Shown in pieces: positions 51,822 through 60,622 of a DNA stretch of 64,000 nt. Source of the DNA: Streptomyces aquilus (GTDB lineage Bacteria > Actinomycetota > Actinomycetes > Streptomycetales > Streptomycetaceae); the NCBI RefSeq assembly GCF_003955715.1, contig NZ_CP034463.1, positions 2,418,001 through 2,482,000 of the forward strand, read 5' to 3'. The first letter of the stretch is position 1. Every line of letters begins with the position of its first letter. The notes below the pieces were generated by a model. It saw only the letters and a program-made list of their open reading frames with translations. It searched no databases and had not been told where the DNA came from. The translations under genes were made by a program, and so were the position numbers.

Positions 51822-53060
51822 TCAGGCATCCCCCTTACGGCCCACCGCCGCTCCCGAACGGCGGACCCCCGGCACCGCCCCCGCCTCCCCGGCCGGCCGC
51901 ACCGCCGACCGCAGCGCCACCCCCGCCGACAGGAGCAGCAGCGCGCCCAGCATCACGAAGGGTGCCGCCACGCCCGCGACGCCCGCGACCAGGCCCGCCG
52001 TGGCCGGTGCGGCGACCTGGCCGAGGCGGTTGCCGGTCAGGCGCAGGGCGAGGGCGGTGGAGCGGGCACCGTCGGGGGCCGCCTGCACGACCGTCGTCAT
52101 CGACAGCGGCTGTCCGACGCCGAGACAGAAGCCGAGCACGGCCAGCATCAGCGCGAGCGCCCACACCGGCACCGGCAGGGCGATGCCGGCGCACAGCACG
52201 GCCGCCAGCAGACAGGTGACCGTCAGCAGCACGGCGCGGCCCAGCAGCCGCAGCAGCGGGGTCAGCACCAGCCGGCAGGCGATCGTGGCCGCCGCGCGGA
52301 GGCTGAGCAGAAGGCCGATCACGGACGGGGCGATGCCGCGGTGCTCGCCGACCACCGGCAGGTAGGCGGTGAGGATGTCGGTCGCGGACAGGACGGCGAG
52401 GCTGACGAAGATGCCGGCCGGGACCCCCCGAGCCCGCAGGATGCGGCCGACGGGGACCCGGTCGCCTTGCTCCGTACGGGACTTGACCGCCGTACGGTCC
52501 TCGATGCGCCACAGCGAGGTGAACGCGACCGCGGCGCCCGCCCCGGCGACGAGCAGGGCGAGCGCGCTGGTGTCCGCCATGTCCTTGCCGCCGATCAGCG
52601 CGCCCGCGGCGATCGGGCCGACCAGCTGGCCCAGGGAGGCGCCGATGGTGAAGTGGCCGAAGTTGCGGTCCTGTTCGTGCGGCGCGGACTGGCGGGCGAC
52701 CAGGGACTGGGCGCCGATCACGAAGCAGAGGTGGCCGAGGCCCATCACCCCGCTCCAGATCGCCATCGCCCACAGGGAGCCGGCGACACCGCTCAGTGCG
52801 CAGCCGCCCGCTATCAGGACCACGCCGGCGGGCAGCAGGGGTGCGCAGCGGCCGTGGTCGGTGCGCCGGCCCAGCGGGACCGCGGCGAACAGCGGGAGCA
52901 GGGCGTAGACCCCCGCGATGACGCCGATGGCCTGTTCGTCCGCACCCAGCGCGAGGGCCCGGTAGGACACGGCGGGCCGGGCCATCGACACCGCCCCCTG
53001 CGCGAAGCTGAAGGCGATGACGAGGCGGAGCAGCCAGCCGCGGTTCCCACCGGGCGCCAT
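51822..53060 (-). CDS. MFS transporter
   Basis: About 412 residues with twelve hydrophobic segments. PLGRRTDHGRCAPLLPAG is the loop 2-3 motif, and SGVMGLGHLCFVIGAQSLVARQSAPHEQDRNFGHFTIGASLGQLVGP is typical of drug or sugar-efflux MFS proteins. The ATG at 53060 was preferred over the GTG at 53081 because GGAG lies nine bases before it. Substrate unknown. The citrate transporter gene ends 32 bp upstream on the same strand, so co-transcription is possible. Confidence 0.9.
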   Translation of the reverse strand: MAPGGNRGWLLRLVIAFSFAQGAVSMARPAVSYRALALGADEQAIGVIAGVYALLPLFAAVPLGRRTDHGRCAPLLPAGVVLIAGGCALSGVAGSLWAMAIWSGVMGLGHLCFVIGAQSLVARQSAPHEQDRNFGHFTIGASLGQLVGPIAAGALIGGKDMADTSALALLVAGAGAAVAFTSLWRIEDRTAVKSRTEQGDRVPVGRILRARGVPAGIFVSLAVLSATDILTAYLPVVGEHRGIAPSVIGLLLSLRAAATIACRLVLTPLLRLLGRAVLLTVTCLLAAVLCAGIALPVPVWALALMLAVLGFCLGVGQPLSMTTVVQAAPDGARSTALALRLTGNRLGQVAAPATAGLVAGVAGVAAPFVMLGALLLLSAGVALRSAVRPAGEAGAVPGVRRSGAAVGRKGDA

Positions 53061-53091
53061 GGGCGAGTCCTCCGTGGACACGAGAAGCGGA

Positions 53092-54489
53092 TCAGACGAT
53101 GCCGAAGAGGATTCCTGCCCCGAGGATCAACAGGCAGGTGAGCGCGGCCCACTTGACCACGAACCGGGTGTGGTCGCCGAACTCCACCTTGGCCATGCCG
53201 ACCAGGACGTACACGGCCGGGACGAGCGGGCTCGACATGTGCAGCGGCTGGCCGACGAGGGAGGCGCGCGCCATCTCCAGCGGCGAGACGCCGTGGGCGG
53301 CGCCGGCCTCGGCGAGGACCGGCAGGACGCCGAAGTAGAAACCGTCGTTGGACATGAAGTAGGTGAGCGGCAGGCTCAGTACACCGGTCACGAGGGCCAT
53401 GTGCGGACCCATGCCCTCGGGGATGACGTCGACCATCCAGCGGGCCATGTGGTCGACCATGCCGGTGCCCTGGAGGACGCCGGTGAAGACGGCGGCGGCG
53501 AAGACCATGCCGGAGACGTTGAGGACGTTGTCGGCGTGGGCGGCGAGCCGGGCCTTCTGGTCGGGGATGTGCGGGAAGTTGACGGTGAGGACGAGCGCGG
53601 CACCGAGCATGAACAGCACCGGGATCGGCAGCCACTCCATGATCATGGCGGTCAGCAGGGTGACGGTGACCAGGGCGTTGAACCAGTACAGCTTGGGGCG
53701 CAGGGTGGCGCGCTGGGGGTCGAGGACCGTGAAGCGCTCCTGCTCCTCGTCGTCCTCGGCGTCGGTGCCGCCGGCTCCTCCGGAGGTCACCGGGGCCTTC
53801 GTGTTACCGGAGCCGGCGCCCACGAGGACCGTCTCGGACTCCTTCTCCTCCACCAGGACCTCGTCCAGGGTGAGCACGCCCAGGCGCCTGCGCTCGCGCA
53901 GCCCGAAGAAGTACGACATGACGAACACGCCGACCAGGCCGACCGCGAGGGCCGGGATCATCGGGACGAAGATGTCGCTGGCGTCGAGCTTGAGCGCGGT
54001 GGCGGCACGGGCGGTCGGGCCGCCCCACGGCAGGGTGTTCATCACGCCGTTGGCCATGGCGGCGACACCGGTCATCACGACCAGGCTCATCTTCAGGCGC
54101 TTGTACAGCGGGTACATCGCCGAGACGGTGATCATGAAGGTGGTCGAGCCGTCGCCGTCGAGGGAGACGATCGCGGCGAGGATCGCGGTGCCGACGACGA
54201 TCCGCATCGGGTCGGCCTTCGCGAACTTCAGGATGCCCCGCACGATCGGGTCGAAGAGGCCGACGTCGATCATCACACCGAAGTAGACGATCGCGAACAT
54301 GAGCATCGCCGCGGTGGGGGCGAGGCTGGTGACGCCGTCGATGACGTAGTCACCGAGCTTGGCGCCCTTACCGACGAACACACAGAACAGTGCCGGGATC
54401 AGTACGAGCGCCGCGATCGGCGACATCTTCTTCATCATGATCAGGACCAGGAAGGTCGCGATCATGGCGAAGCCGAGGATGGTCAGCAT
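53092..54489 (-). CDS. CitMHS-family metal-citrate symporter
   Basis: A 465-residue transporter with about eleven hydrophobic segments. CitMHS landmarks: VSLDGDGSTTFMITVSAMYPLYKRL (about 111-135), NTLPWGGPTARAATAL, and MSNDGFYFGVLPVLAEAGAAHGVSP near the C-terminus. The family imports citrate complexed to a divalent metal with protons; the S. coelicolor orthologue is a calcium-citrate transporter (from memory). A soluble acidic loop (about 225-260) separates the two halves. The ATG at 54489 was chosen because upstream codons are spacer. A 9-bp inverted repeat lies in the leader. Confidence 0.92.
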   Translation of the reverse strand: MLTILGFAMIATFLVLIMMKKMSPIAALVLIPALFCVFVGKGAKLGDYVIDGVTSLAPTAAMLMFAIVYFGVMIDVGLFDPIVRGILKFAKADPMRIVVGTAILAAIVSLDGDGSTTFMITVSAMYPLYKRLKMSLVVMTGVAAMANGVMNTLPWGGPTARAATALKLDASDIFVPMIPALAVGLVGVFVMSYFFGLRERRRLGVLTLDEVLVEEKESETVLVGAGSGNTKAPVTSGGAGGTDAEDDEEQERFTVLDPQRATLRPKLYWFNALVTVTLLTAMIMEWLPIPVLFMLGAALVLTVNFPHIPDQKARLAAHADNVLNVSGMVFAAAVFTGVLQGTGMVDHMARWMVDVIPEGMGPHMALVTGVLSLPLTYFMSNDGFYFGVLPVLAEAGAAHGVSPLEMARASLVGQPLHMSSPLVPAVYVLVGMAKVEFGDHTRFVVKWAALTCLLILGAGILFGIV

Positions 54490-54497
54490 GAGTGGAT

Positions 54498-54553
54498 ACC
54501 TAACGTTCGCCCTTGAACTCCCACCAGGGCCGGCGGTGCGATGGACGTTAGGT
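54498..54553. promoter_or_regulatory. Inverted repeat in the CitMHS leader
   Basis: ACCTAACGT (54498) and ACGTTAGGT (54545) are perfect reverse complements 47 bp apart. They are probably two half-operators or a long hairpin before the citrate transporter. Confidence 0.5.
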
Positions 54554-54611
54554 GCCGTCAAGCGGTGTTAACAAGACGTTGACGCGCGAGCAATAAGCGC
54601 AAAACTGCAGG

Positions 54612-56843
54612 TCACGGCTTTGTGATCAACTCGACCGGTACGGCGTTGAGGACCGCGTTGCCTGACAGCGGGTCCAGGAGACGGCCGTCGAGCAGCTGGT
54701 TCACGTTGACACCGGGGTCCTGGGCGGCATGGTTCATCCGGGTCCCGGGGCGGTCGTGGCCCCAGCCGTGCGGGAGGCTGACCACGCCCCGGCGCACGGT
54801 GTCGGTGATCTCCACGGGCGCGGTCACCGCTCCCCCGGCGCCCTTCACCCCGACCTGCTGCCCGTCGACGAGCCCGAGGCCGGCGGCGTCCTCGGGGTGG
54901 ATGTGCAGCGTGCAGCGGTTGGTGCCGCCGGTGAGGGCGGGGACGTTGTGCATCCAGCTGTTGTTGGAGCGCAGATGACGGCGGCCGACGAGGACCAGCC
55001 CCTCCGCACGCTCGGCCATGGCCTGCCGCAGACGCGGCAGATCGTCGGCGATCGGCTGCGGCAGCAGCTCCACCTTCCCGCTGCGGGTCTTCAGCGGCTG
55101 CGGCAGCCGGGAGGCGAGCGGCCCGAGGTCGATGCCGTGCGGATGCGCCAGCAGCTTCTCCAGACCGAGCCCGTCCGGTCGTACGCCGAAGCCGTCGCCG
55201 TAGGGACCGAGGCGCAGCATCATGTCCAGCCGCCGCTCGGGGCCGGAGACGCCGGTCAGCAGCCCGGCGAGTTCCTTGGCGTCCCGGCCGTGCACGGGCG
55301 AGTAGGGCTCCTTGACCGCCTTGCCGAGGGTCTGCCCGATGACCAGGTCGTCCACGGCCGACGGGTCGGCGCCGTGCATTCCGGTCGCGGCGAGGACCAG
55401 CCGGGCGAGGATCTCGGTCTCGGCCATGCGGCCGGGCTCCAGCGGGACGGCGGGGCGGGTGTAGCGGAGCTGGTTGCGGACGGCGAGGGTGTTGAAGGCG
55501 AAGTCGTGGTGCGGGCTCTGCGAGGGCGGCGGCGGGGGCAGCACGACGTCGGCGTGGCGCGAGGTCTCGTTGAGGTAGGGGTCGACGCTGACCATGAAGT
55601 CGAGCCCGTCGAGGGCCTTGTCGAGCCGGTCGCCGTCGGGCACCGACAGGACGGGGTTGGCGGCGACGGTGACGACCACCCGGATCGGCTCGCCCTCCTC
55701 CGTCGCGGTGTCGATCTCCTCGGCGAGCGCGGAGATCGGCAGCTCGCCCTTGGCCTCGGGATACCGGCTCACCCGGGAGTGCCAGCGCCCCAGCGCGAAG
55801 CCGTGGCTGGGTCCGGCGGGCCGGGGTGTGCGGTCGGTGGCGGCCTGCGGGAAGAGCGCGCCGCCGGGCCGGTCGAGGTTCCCGGTCAGGATGTTCAGCA
55901 CGTCGACCAGCCAGCTGGCGAGCGTGCCGTGCGGGACGGTGCAGCTGCCGATGCGGGCGTAGACGGCGGCGGTGGGCGCGGCGGCGAGCTCCCGGGCGAG
56001 GCTGCGAATCGTGTCGGCGTCGACGTCACAGGCGTCGGCGACCGCCTCGGGGGTGAAGTCCCGTACGGCGTCCCGGAGTTCGTCGATCCCCTGGAGATGC
56101 GGGGTCAACTCCCCCGTGTCGACGAGGTCTTCCTCGAAGAGGGTGTACGTCATCGCCGCCAGCAGCAGCGCGTCGGCGCCGGGGCGGATCGCGAGGTGGC
56201 GGTCGGCGAGCTTGGCGGTGCGGGTGCGGCGCGGGTCGATGACGGTGAGGGTGCCGCCGCGGGCCTTGAGCGCCTTGAGCTTGCCGGGGAAGTCGGGGGC
56301 GGTGCACAGACTGCCGTTGGACTCCAGGGGGTTGGCGCCGATGAGCAGCAGATGGTCGGTGTGGTCGAGGTCGGGCACCGGGATCGCGTTGGCGTCGCCG
56401 AAGAGGAGCCCGCTGGAGACGTGCTTGGGCATCTGGTCGACCGTCGAGGCGGTGAAGACGCTGCGGGTGCCGAGGCCGGCGAGCAGCACCGGCGGGTAGA
56501 GGGCGCCGGCCATGGTGTGCACGTTGGGGTTGCCGAGCACGACGCCGACGACGTTCGGACCGTACCGCTCGACGGCCGGCCGGATGCCGGCGGCGACCGC
56601 GTCGAAGGCCTCCTCCCAGGTGGCCTCGCGCAGCTCGCCGTCCTTGCGGACCAGCGGGCCGCGCAGCCGGTCGGGGTCGCCGTCGACGGCGCCGAAGGAG
56701 GCGCCCTTGGGGCAGATGAAGCCCTGGCTGAACACGTCGTCGCGATCGCCGCGGGCGCCGGTGACCCGGGTCCCCTCGATGGTGAGGGTCAGGCCGCAGG
56801 TGGCCTCGCACAGGGGGCAGATACGCAGGGCGGTGCGGGACAC
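54612..56843 (-). CDS. Molybdopterin oxidoreductase of the DMSO-reductase superfamily
   Basis: A 743-residue cytoplasmic enzyme. An N-terminal [4Fe-4S] site is formed by C9, C12, C16 and C44 (ICPLCEATCGL and FICPKG). The Mo-bisMGD domains follow, with PRRTRTAKLADRHLAIRPGADALLL and the C-terminal LPHGWGHDRPGTRMN. No twin-Arg signal. It most resembles actinobacterial assimilatory-nitrate-reductase or formate-dehydrogenase-like proteins, but the substrate cannot be set. It has no partner subunit in the window. A TetR palindrome lies 39 bp before the start. Confidence 0.9.
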   Translation of the reverse strand: MSRTALRICPLCEATCGLTLTIEGTRVTGARGDRDDVFSQGFICPKGASFGAVDGDPDRLRGPLVRKDGELREATWEEAFDAVAAGIRPAVERYGPNVVGVVLGNPNVHTMAGALYPPVLLAGLGTRSVFTASTVDQMPKHVSSGLLFGDANAIPVPDLDHTDHLLLIGANPLESNGSLCTAPDFPGKLKALKARGGTLTVIDPRRTRTAKLADRHLAIRPGADALLLAAMTYTLFEEDLVDTGELTPHLQGIDELRDAVRDFTPEAVADACDVDADTIRSLARELAAAPTAAVYARIGSCTVPHGTLASWLVDVLNILTGNLDRPGGALFPQAATDRTPRPAGPSHGFALGRWHSRVSRYPEAKGELPISALAEEIDTATEEGEPIRVVVTVAANPVLSVPDGDRLDKALDGLDFMVSVDPYLNETSRHADVVLPPPPPSQSPHHDFAFNTLAVRNQLRYTRPAVPLEPGRMAETEILARLVLAATGMHGADPSAVDDLVIGQTLGKAVKEPYSPVHGRDAKELAGLLTGVSGPERRLDMMLRLGPYGDGFGVRPDGLGLEKLLAHPHGIDLGPLASRLPQPLKTRSGKVELLPQPIADDLPRLRQAMAERAEGLVLVGRRHLRSNNSWMHNVPALTGGTNRCTLHIHPEDAAGLGLVDGQQVGVKGAGGAVTAPVEITDTVRRGVVSLPHGWGHDRPGTRMNHAAQDPGVNVNQLLDGRLLDPLSGNAVLNAVPVELITKP

Positions 56844-56881
56844 GGGTCCTCCCGGGGCAGCGGTGCCTGTCCTGGCGGAGC

Positions 56882-56899
56882 ATACCGACCAGTAGGCAT
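56882..56899. promoter_or_regulatory. TetR-type operator before the molybdopterin enzyme
   Basis: ATACCGACCAGTAGGCAT matches the site at 24867-24884 in 16 of 18 positions, with the two changes breaking the central dyad. Confidence 0.6.
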
Positions 56900-56937
56900 G
56901 GTGGGGAGCCCCTGCGCGGGAGCCCTGCGGACCTCGG

Positions 56938-57567
56938 TCAGTCCAGCACGCGCCCGAGGTACGCGCGGAGCATCTCCCGGGCCTCCGCGATGATCCGCTC
57001 GTCCCCGTCCGGCGTCATCCGGAAGGCCAGGTGCACGAGGGTGTCCGCGGTCTCCACGGCGATGAGGAAGGCGCGGCGCAGGTCGTCGTCGGGGTCGCGG
57101 TCGAGGTAGCCGGAGAGGAGTTCGGTGAGGCGGTCGGCGACGCGGTGGTTGGGTTCGGCGCGGGCGCCCACGGGGATCTGGTTGCCGAAGTCGACGAGGG
57201 AGAAGCCGGGCGCGGTGCGCTTCATGGCGAGGTACTCGTCGAGGACGGCGTCCAGGGCCTCCCGCCAGCCTCCGTCGGCACCCTTGAGGCGCTCGCCGAC
57301 CTGCTCGCTGAAGCGTTCGAGGTTGCGCTGGGCGAGGGCGTCGGCCATCTGCCGCTTGTTGCCGAAGAAGCGGTACACGGAGCCGATGGGGACGCCGGCC
57401 CGCTGGGCGACGGCCCGGGTGCTCAGGTCGTCGTAGCCGACCTCGTCGAGGAGGTCGGCGCAGGCGTCGAGAATCCTGGTGAGCCGTTCGGCGCTGCGCC
57501 GCTGCACGGGCGCTCGGCGCAGCGATGTCTCGGGGGTCGCGGGTGTCGCGTGGGGCACGGGCTTCAT
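56938..57567 (-). CDS. TetR-family repressor
   Basis: A 209-residue regulator. The helix-turn-helix (about 30-72) reads RILDACADLLDEVGYDDLSTRAVAQRAGVPIGSVYRFFGNKRQMADAL. The C-terminal domain is helical. The ATG at 57567 overlaps the lipoprotein stop (ATGA), so the two genes are coupled. It lies 95 bp upstream of the molybdopterin enzyme, with a palindrome between, and probably represses that gene. Confidence 0.88.
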   Translation of the reverse strand: MKPVPHATPATPETSLRRAPVQRRSAERLTRILDACADLLDEVGYDDLSTRAVAQRAGVPIGSVYRFFGNKRQMADALAQRNLERFSEQVGERLKGADGGWREALDAVLDEYLAMKRTAPGFSLVDFGNQIPVGARAEPNHRVADRLTELLSGYLDRDPDDDLRRAFLIAVETADTLVHLAFRMTPDGDERIIAEAREMLRAYLGRVLD

Positions 57568-58169
57568 GATGCCTTTCCGGCGCGGTCCGGTGAACCTCGC
57601 CCCCCAGTACGCGCATACGTGCCCGGTGCACTCAGTGCGTCCGGGGAGACCGACGCGTCCGGTGAGCCCTCCGCGCCCGACACCGTGATGTCCGCCGTGC
57701 TCTCCACCGGGTCGCCGTCGACCGCCCACACGGTGCCGTCGTCGGCGTAGAGCCGGGCGGTGACGGTGTGGGTGCCGCGCGGGACGAGGTTGTCGGGGAT
57801 GCGGTACCCGGGGGTGCGCAGCCGGGTGACGAGGTCGCCGTCGACGTACAGGTAGACGAGCCCGCGCCCCTCCACCGGTGTCGCCCTGGCGTCCGGCGGG
57901 GAGAAGCGGAAGTGGGTGAGGGTCAGGCGTACGTCCCAGCCGGCGTCGGTGTCGGGCTGGACCTCGATGCCGACCTCGGGGGCGTCCTTGCCGTCCACCT
58001 CGCGGTAGTGCCGCCCCTCCTCGTCGGTGTCCTTGAGGACCTTGCCCACCGGTGAGGGCGAGACCGCTTTCCCTTTGTGCCCCGCATCGCCGGCGTCGCA
58101 GCTCGCGGTTCCGGTCAGCACTAGGACACAGACCGCGAGCGCGGCCGGGAGGGCCCGCGTCCACGTCAT
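57564..58169 (-). CDS. Probable lipoprotein
   Basis: A 201-residue exported protein. The signal LPAALAVCVLVLTGTASC ends at a candidate lipidation Cys (about 24), although Thr at -3 is unusual for a lipobox. The mature part contains a beta-rich domain (VRLTLTHFRFSPPDARAT and TRLRTPGYRIPDNLVPRGTHTVTARLYADDGTVWAVDGDPV), perhaps an immunoglobulin-like fold. It has no catalytic motif. It is the first gene of an operon with the TetR regulator. The ATG at 58169 has no clear ribosome site. Confidence 0.78.
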   Translation of the reverse strand: MTWTRALPAALAVCVLVLTGTASCDAGDAGHKGKAVSPSPVGKVLKDTDEEGRHYREVDGKDAPEVGIEVQPDTDAGWDVRLTLTHFRFSPPDARATPVEGRGLVYLYVDGDLVTRLRTPGYRIPDNLVPRGTHTVTARLYADDGTVWAVDGDPVESTADITVSGAEGSPDASVSPDALSAPGTYARTGGRGSPDRAGKAS

Positions 58170-58251
58170 GACGGCGAGAGTAGAACAGCCGTCCGGAAGT
58201 CGGATCCCCCTGGAGGTGGGTTCTCCTCCTCCCTGATGAGGAGGCCCTACC

Positions 58252-58307
58252 CCTTGCGGAGGCGAAAACGCAATCCTACGGTGGTCCATAGGAATCGGAC
58301 CGCAAGG
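58252..58307. promoter_or_regulatory. Nested inverted repeats in the hmgA promoter
   Basis: CCTTGCGG (58252) pairs with CCGCAAGG (58300) across 40 bp. Inside, TCCTA (58274) and TAGGA (58289) form a second dyad with a 10-bp centre. The inner one resembles an Lrp- or IclR-type site for tyrosine-degradation control. Confidence 0.5.
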
Positions 58308-58315
58308 GAGCGATC

Positions 58316-59632
58316 ATGATCGGGGACGCGCGGAAGACCGCGGAGGGACTGACCCACCTCTCCGGGTTCGGCAACGAGCACAGCTCGGAGGCGGTCCCGG
58401 GGGCCCTGCCGGAGGGCCGCAACTCACCGCAGCGCGCCCCCCTCGGCCTGTACGCGGAGCAACTGAGCGGCACGGCGTTCACCGAGCCCCGCGCGCACAA
58501 CCGCCGCTCCTGGCTGTACCGCCTCCGCCCCTCGGCCGCCCACCCGGCGTTCACCCACACCCACAACGGCTGGATCCGTACGGCCCCCTTCACCGAGTCC
58601 GTCCCCGACCCGAACCGGCTGCGCTGGAACCCCCTCCCCGAGCCCACTCAGGGCACTGACTTCCTGGCCGGCCTGTGGACCCTCGGCGGCAACGGCGACG
58701 CGGCCCAGCGCACCGGCATGGCCGTGCACCTCTACCACGCCACCGACTCCATGGACCGGGTCTTCAGCGACGCCGACGGCGAGCTGCTGATCGTCCCGGA
58801 GCGCGGCGGCCTCCTGCTGCGCACCGAGTTCGGGCTGCTGCACGCCGAGCCCGGCCATGTCGCCCTGATCCCGCGCGGCGTCCGCTTCCGGGTGGAGCTC
58901 CTCGACGCGTCGGCCCGCGGCTACGTGTGCGAGAACTACGGCGCCCCCTTCCGCCTCCCCGACCTCGGCCCGATCGGCGCCAACGGCCTGGCGAACGCCC
59001 GCGACTTCAAGGCACCCGTCGCCGCGTACGAGGACGTCGAGGGCCCGGTGGAGGTGGTGAACAAGTTCTGCGGCAACCTGTGGACGGCCACCTACGACCA
59101 CTCCCCGCTGGACGTGGTCGCCTGGCACGGCAACCTCGTGCCGTACGTCTACGACCTGCGCCGCTTCAACGTCATCGGGACGATCTCGTACGACCACCCG
59201 GACCCGTCGATCTTCACGGTGCTGACGTCGCCGAGCGACACCCCCGGGCTCGCCGGGGTCGACTTCGTCGTCTTCGCGCCGCGCTGGCTGGTGGGCGAGG
59301 ACACGTTCCGGCCGCCGTACTTCCACCGGAACGTGATGAGCGAGTACATGGGCCTGATCGAGGGCGCCTACGACGCGAAAGCGGAGGGTTTCGTGCCCGG
59401 CGGCGGCTCGCTGCACAACATGATGTCGGCGCACGGCCCCGACCGGGACACCTTCGACAAGGCGAGCGCGGCCGAGCTGAAGCCGCAGAAGGTGGACGAC
59501 GGGCTGGCGTTCATGTTCGAGACGCGGTGGCCGGTGACGCTCACCGCGCACGCGGCCCAGGCGGACCACCTCCAACGGCACTACGACGACGTGTGGCAGG
59601 GCATGGAGCGGCACTTCCGCCCCTTGCACTGA
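58316..59632 (+). CDS. hmgA: Homogentisate 1,2-dioxygenase
   Basis: A 438-residue non-haem iron dioxygenase that opens the homogentisate ring in phenylalanine/tyrosine degradation. [15 protein letters not shown] opens the protein. The Fe site is in [18 protein letters not shown] (His and Glu) and the later [16 protein letters not shown] (His). All typical blocks are present and the length fits. The ATG at 58316 follows AAGGGAG. It is a single enzyme of the pathway here; a GntR-type gene follows. Confidence 0.97.
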   Translation: MIGDARKTAEGLTHLSGFGNEHSSEAVPGALPEGRNSPQRAPLGLYAEQLSGTAFTEPRAHNRRSWLYRLRPSAAHPAFTHTHNGWIRTAPFTESVPDPNRLRWNPLPEPTQGTDFLAGLWTLGGNGDAAQRTGMAVHLYHATDSMDRVFSDADGELLIVPERGGLLLRTEFGLLHAEPGHVALIPRGVRFRVELLDASARGYVCENYGAPFRLPDLGPIGANGLANARDFKAPVAAYEDVEGPVEVVNKFCGNLWTATYDHSPLDVVAWHGNLVPYVYDLRRFNVIGTISYDHPDPSIFTVLTSPSDTPGLAGVDFVVFAPRWLVGEDTFRPPYFHRNVMSEYMGLIEGAYDAKAEGFVPGGGSLHNMMSAHGPDRDTFDKASAAELKPQKVDDGLAFMFETRWPVTLTAHAAQADHLQRHYDDVWQGMERHFRPLH

Positions 59633-59659
59633 AGATCCCCGACCGGTACGGATGGCCCT

Positions 59660-60409
59660 GTGACCTCCTTCGCCCCGGACTCGATCGTCCTGAACCGCAA
59701 GCTGCCGCTCTGGTATCAGGTGTCGCAGTCGCTGCGCGCCTCGATACTGGGCCGCTCGCCCCGGGACCCGCTGCGGCTGCCCACCGAGGAGCAGCTGGCC
59801 GGGCACTACGGGGTGAGCGTGCTGACCATGCGGCAGGCGCTGAAGGAGCTGGAGGACGAGGGGCTGATCACCCGCCACCGCCGGCGCGGCACGTTCATCG
59901 AGCCCAAGGCGCTGCGGACCGCGCCGGTGCGGCTGCTCGGCTCGGTGGACGCGATCGTGGCCCAGCAGTCGGGTATGACCACGGAACTGCTCGGGCACGG
60001 CAAGGGCCCGGTGCCGCCCGAACTCGCCGAGTACTTCCCCGGGCTGGACGAGGTGGGGACGTACCACCGGCTGCGTTCCGAGGAGAAGACCGGCGAGCCG
60101 ACGAACCACGCCCGCAACTGGGTCCGCCCCGAACTCGCCGCCCGCATCGACCCCGAGGACCTCGTCCGCTGGCCCATGACCAAGGTGCTGCGCGACGTCG
60201 TCGGCGCGGACATCGGCCGCATCACGGACACCGTGGAGGCCCGGCTCGCGGACCCGGAGACGGCCCGACTGCTCCAAGTCCCGCTGCTCAGCCCGATCCT
60301 GCACTACACGGGTGTCACCTACGACCCGGAGGGGCAGGTGCTGGACGCGGCGGTCATCCACTACCGCGGCGACCGCTTCTCCTTCACGGTGACCTTGGAG
60401 GCGACCTAG
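59660..60409 (+). CDS. GntR-family (HutC/UTRA subfamily) regulator
   Basis: A 249-residue regulator. The winged helix (about 15-80) reads LPLWYQVSQSLRASILGRSPRDPLRLPTEEQLAGHYGVSVLTMRQALKELEDEGLITRHRRRGTFIE. The C-terminal UTRA domain ends YDPEGQVLDAAVIHYRGDRFSFTVTLEAT. The GTG at 59660 lies 27 bp after hmgA, so it may be co-transcribed and sense a tyrosine-pathway metabolite (inference). The stop codon TAG is the first triplet of the adjoining MITE-like element. Confidence 0.9.
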   Translation: MTSFAPDSIVLNRKLPLWYQVSQSLRASILGRSPRDPLRLPTEEQLAGHYGVSVLTMRQALKELEDEGLITRHRRRGTFIEPKALRTAPVRLLGSVDAIVAQQSGMTTELLGHGKGPVPPELAEYFPGLDEVGTYHRLRSEEKTGEPTNHARNWVRPELAARIDPEDLVRWPMTKVLRDVVGADIGRITDTVEARLADPETARLLQVPLLSPILHYTGVTYDPEGQVLDAAVIHYRGDRFSFTVTLEAT

Positions 60410-60594
60410 GGCCTGCCCAGCGGATCCTGCCGCAGACGCGGGGGCTGGCACGCCGATCTGCCGCGTTGTCGTCGGTCCCCGACGCTCCGCGTCGACTCCC
60501 TCCTCCGCCTTGCAGCTCGACGCACCAGCCCCCGCTCACCGCGCCATATAAGGTGCCGCTGCTTTCCCGCGACCTGATCCGCCGGACAGGCCCT
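60408..60594. mobile_element. MITE-like element, copy B
   Basis: About 187 bp. Left end AGGGCCTGCCCAGCGGATC, right end GATCCGCCGGACAGGCCCT, no transposase gene. It matches the reverse complement of copy A (41575-41801) at both ends, with an internal deletion of roughly 40 bp. Confidence 0.85.
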
Positions 60595-60622
60595 GCCCCC
60601 GGTGTCGCTTCCAAGTCGTACG

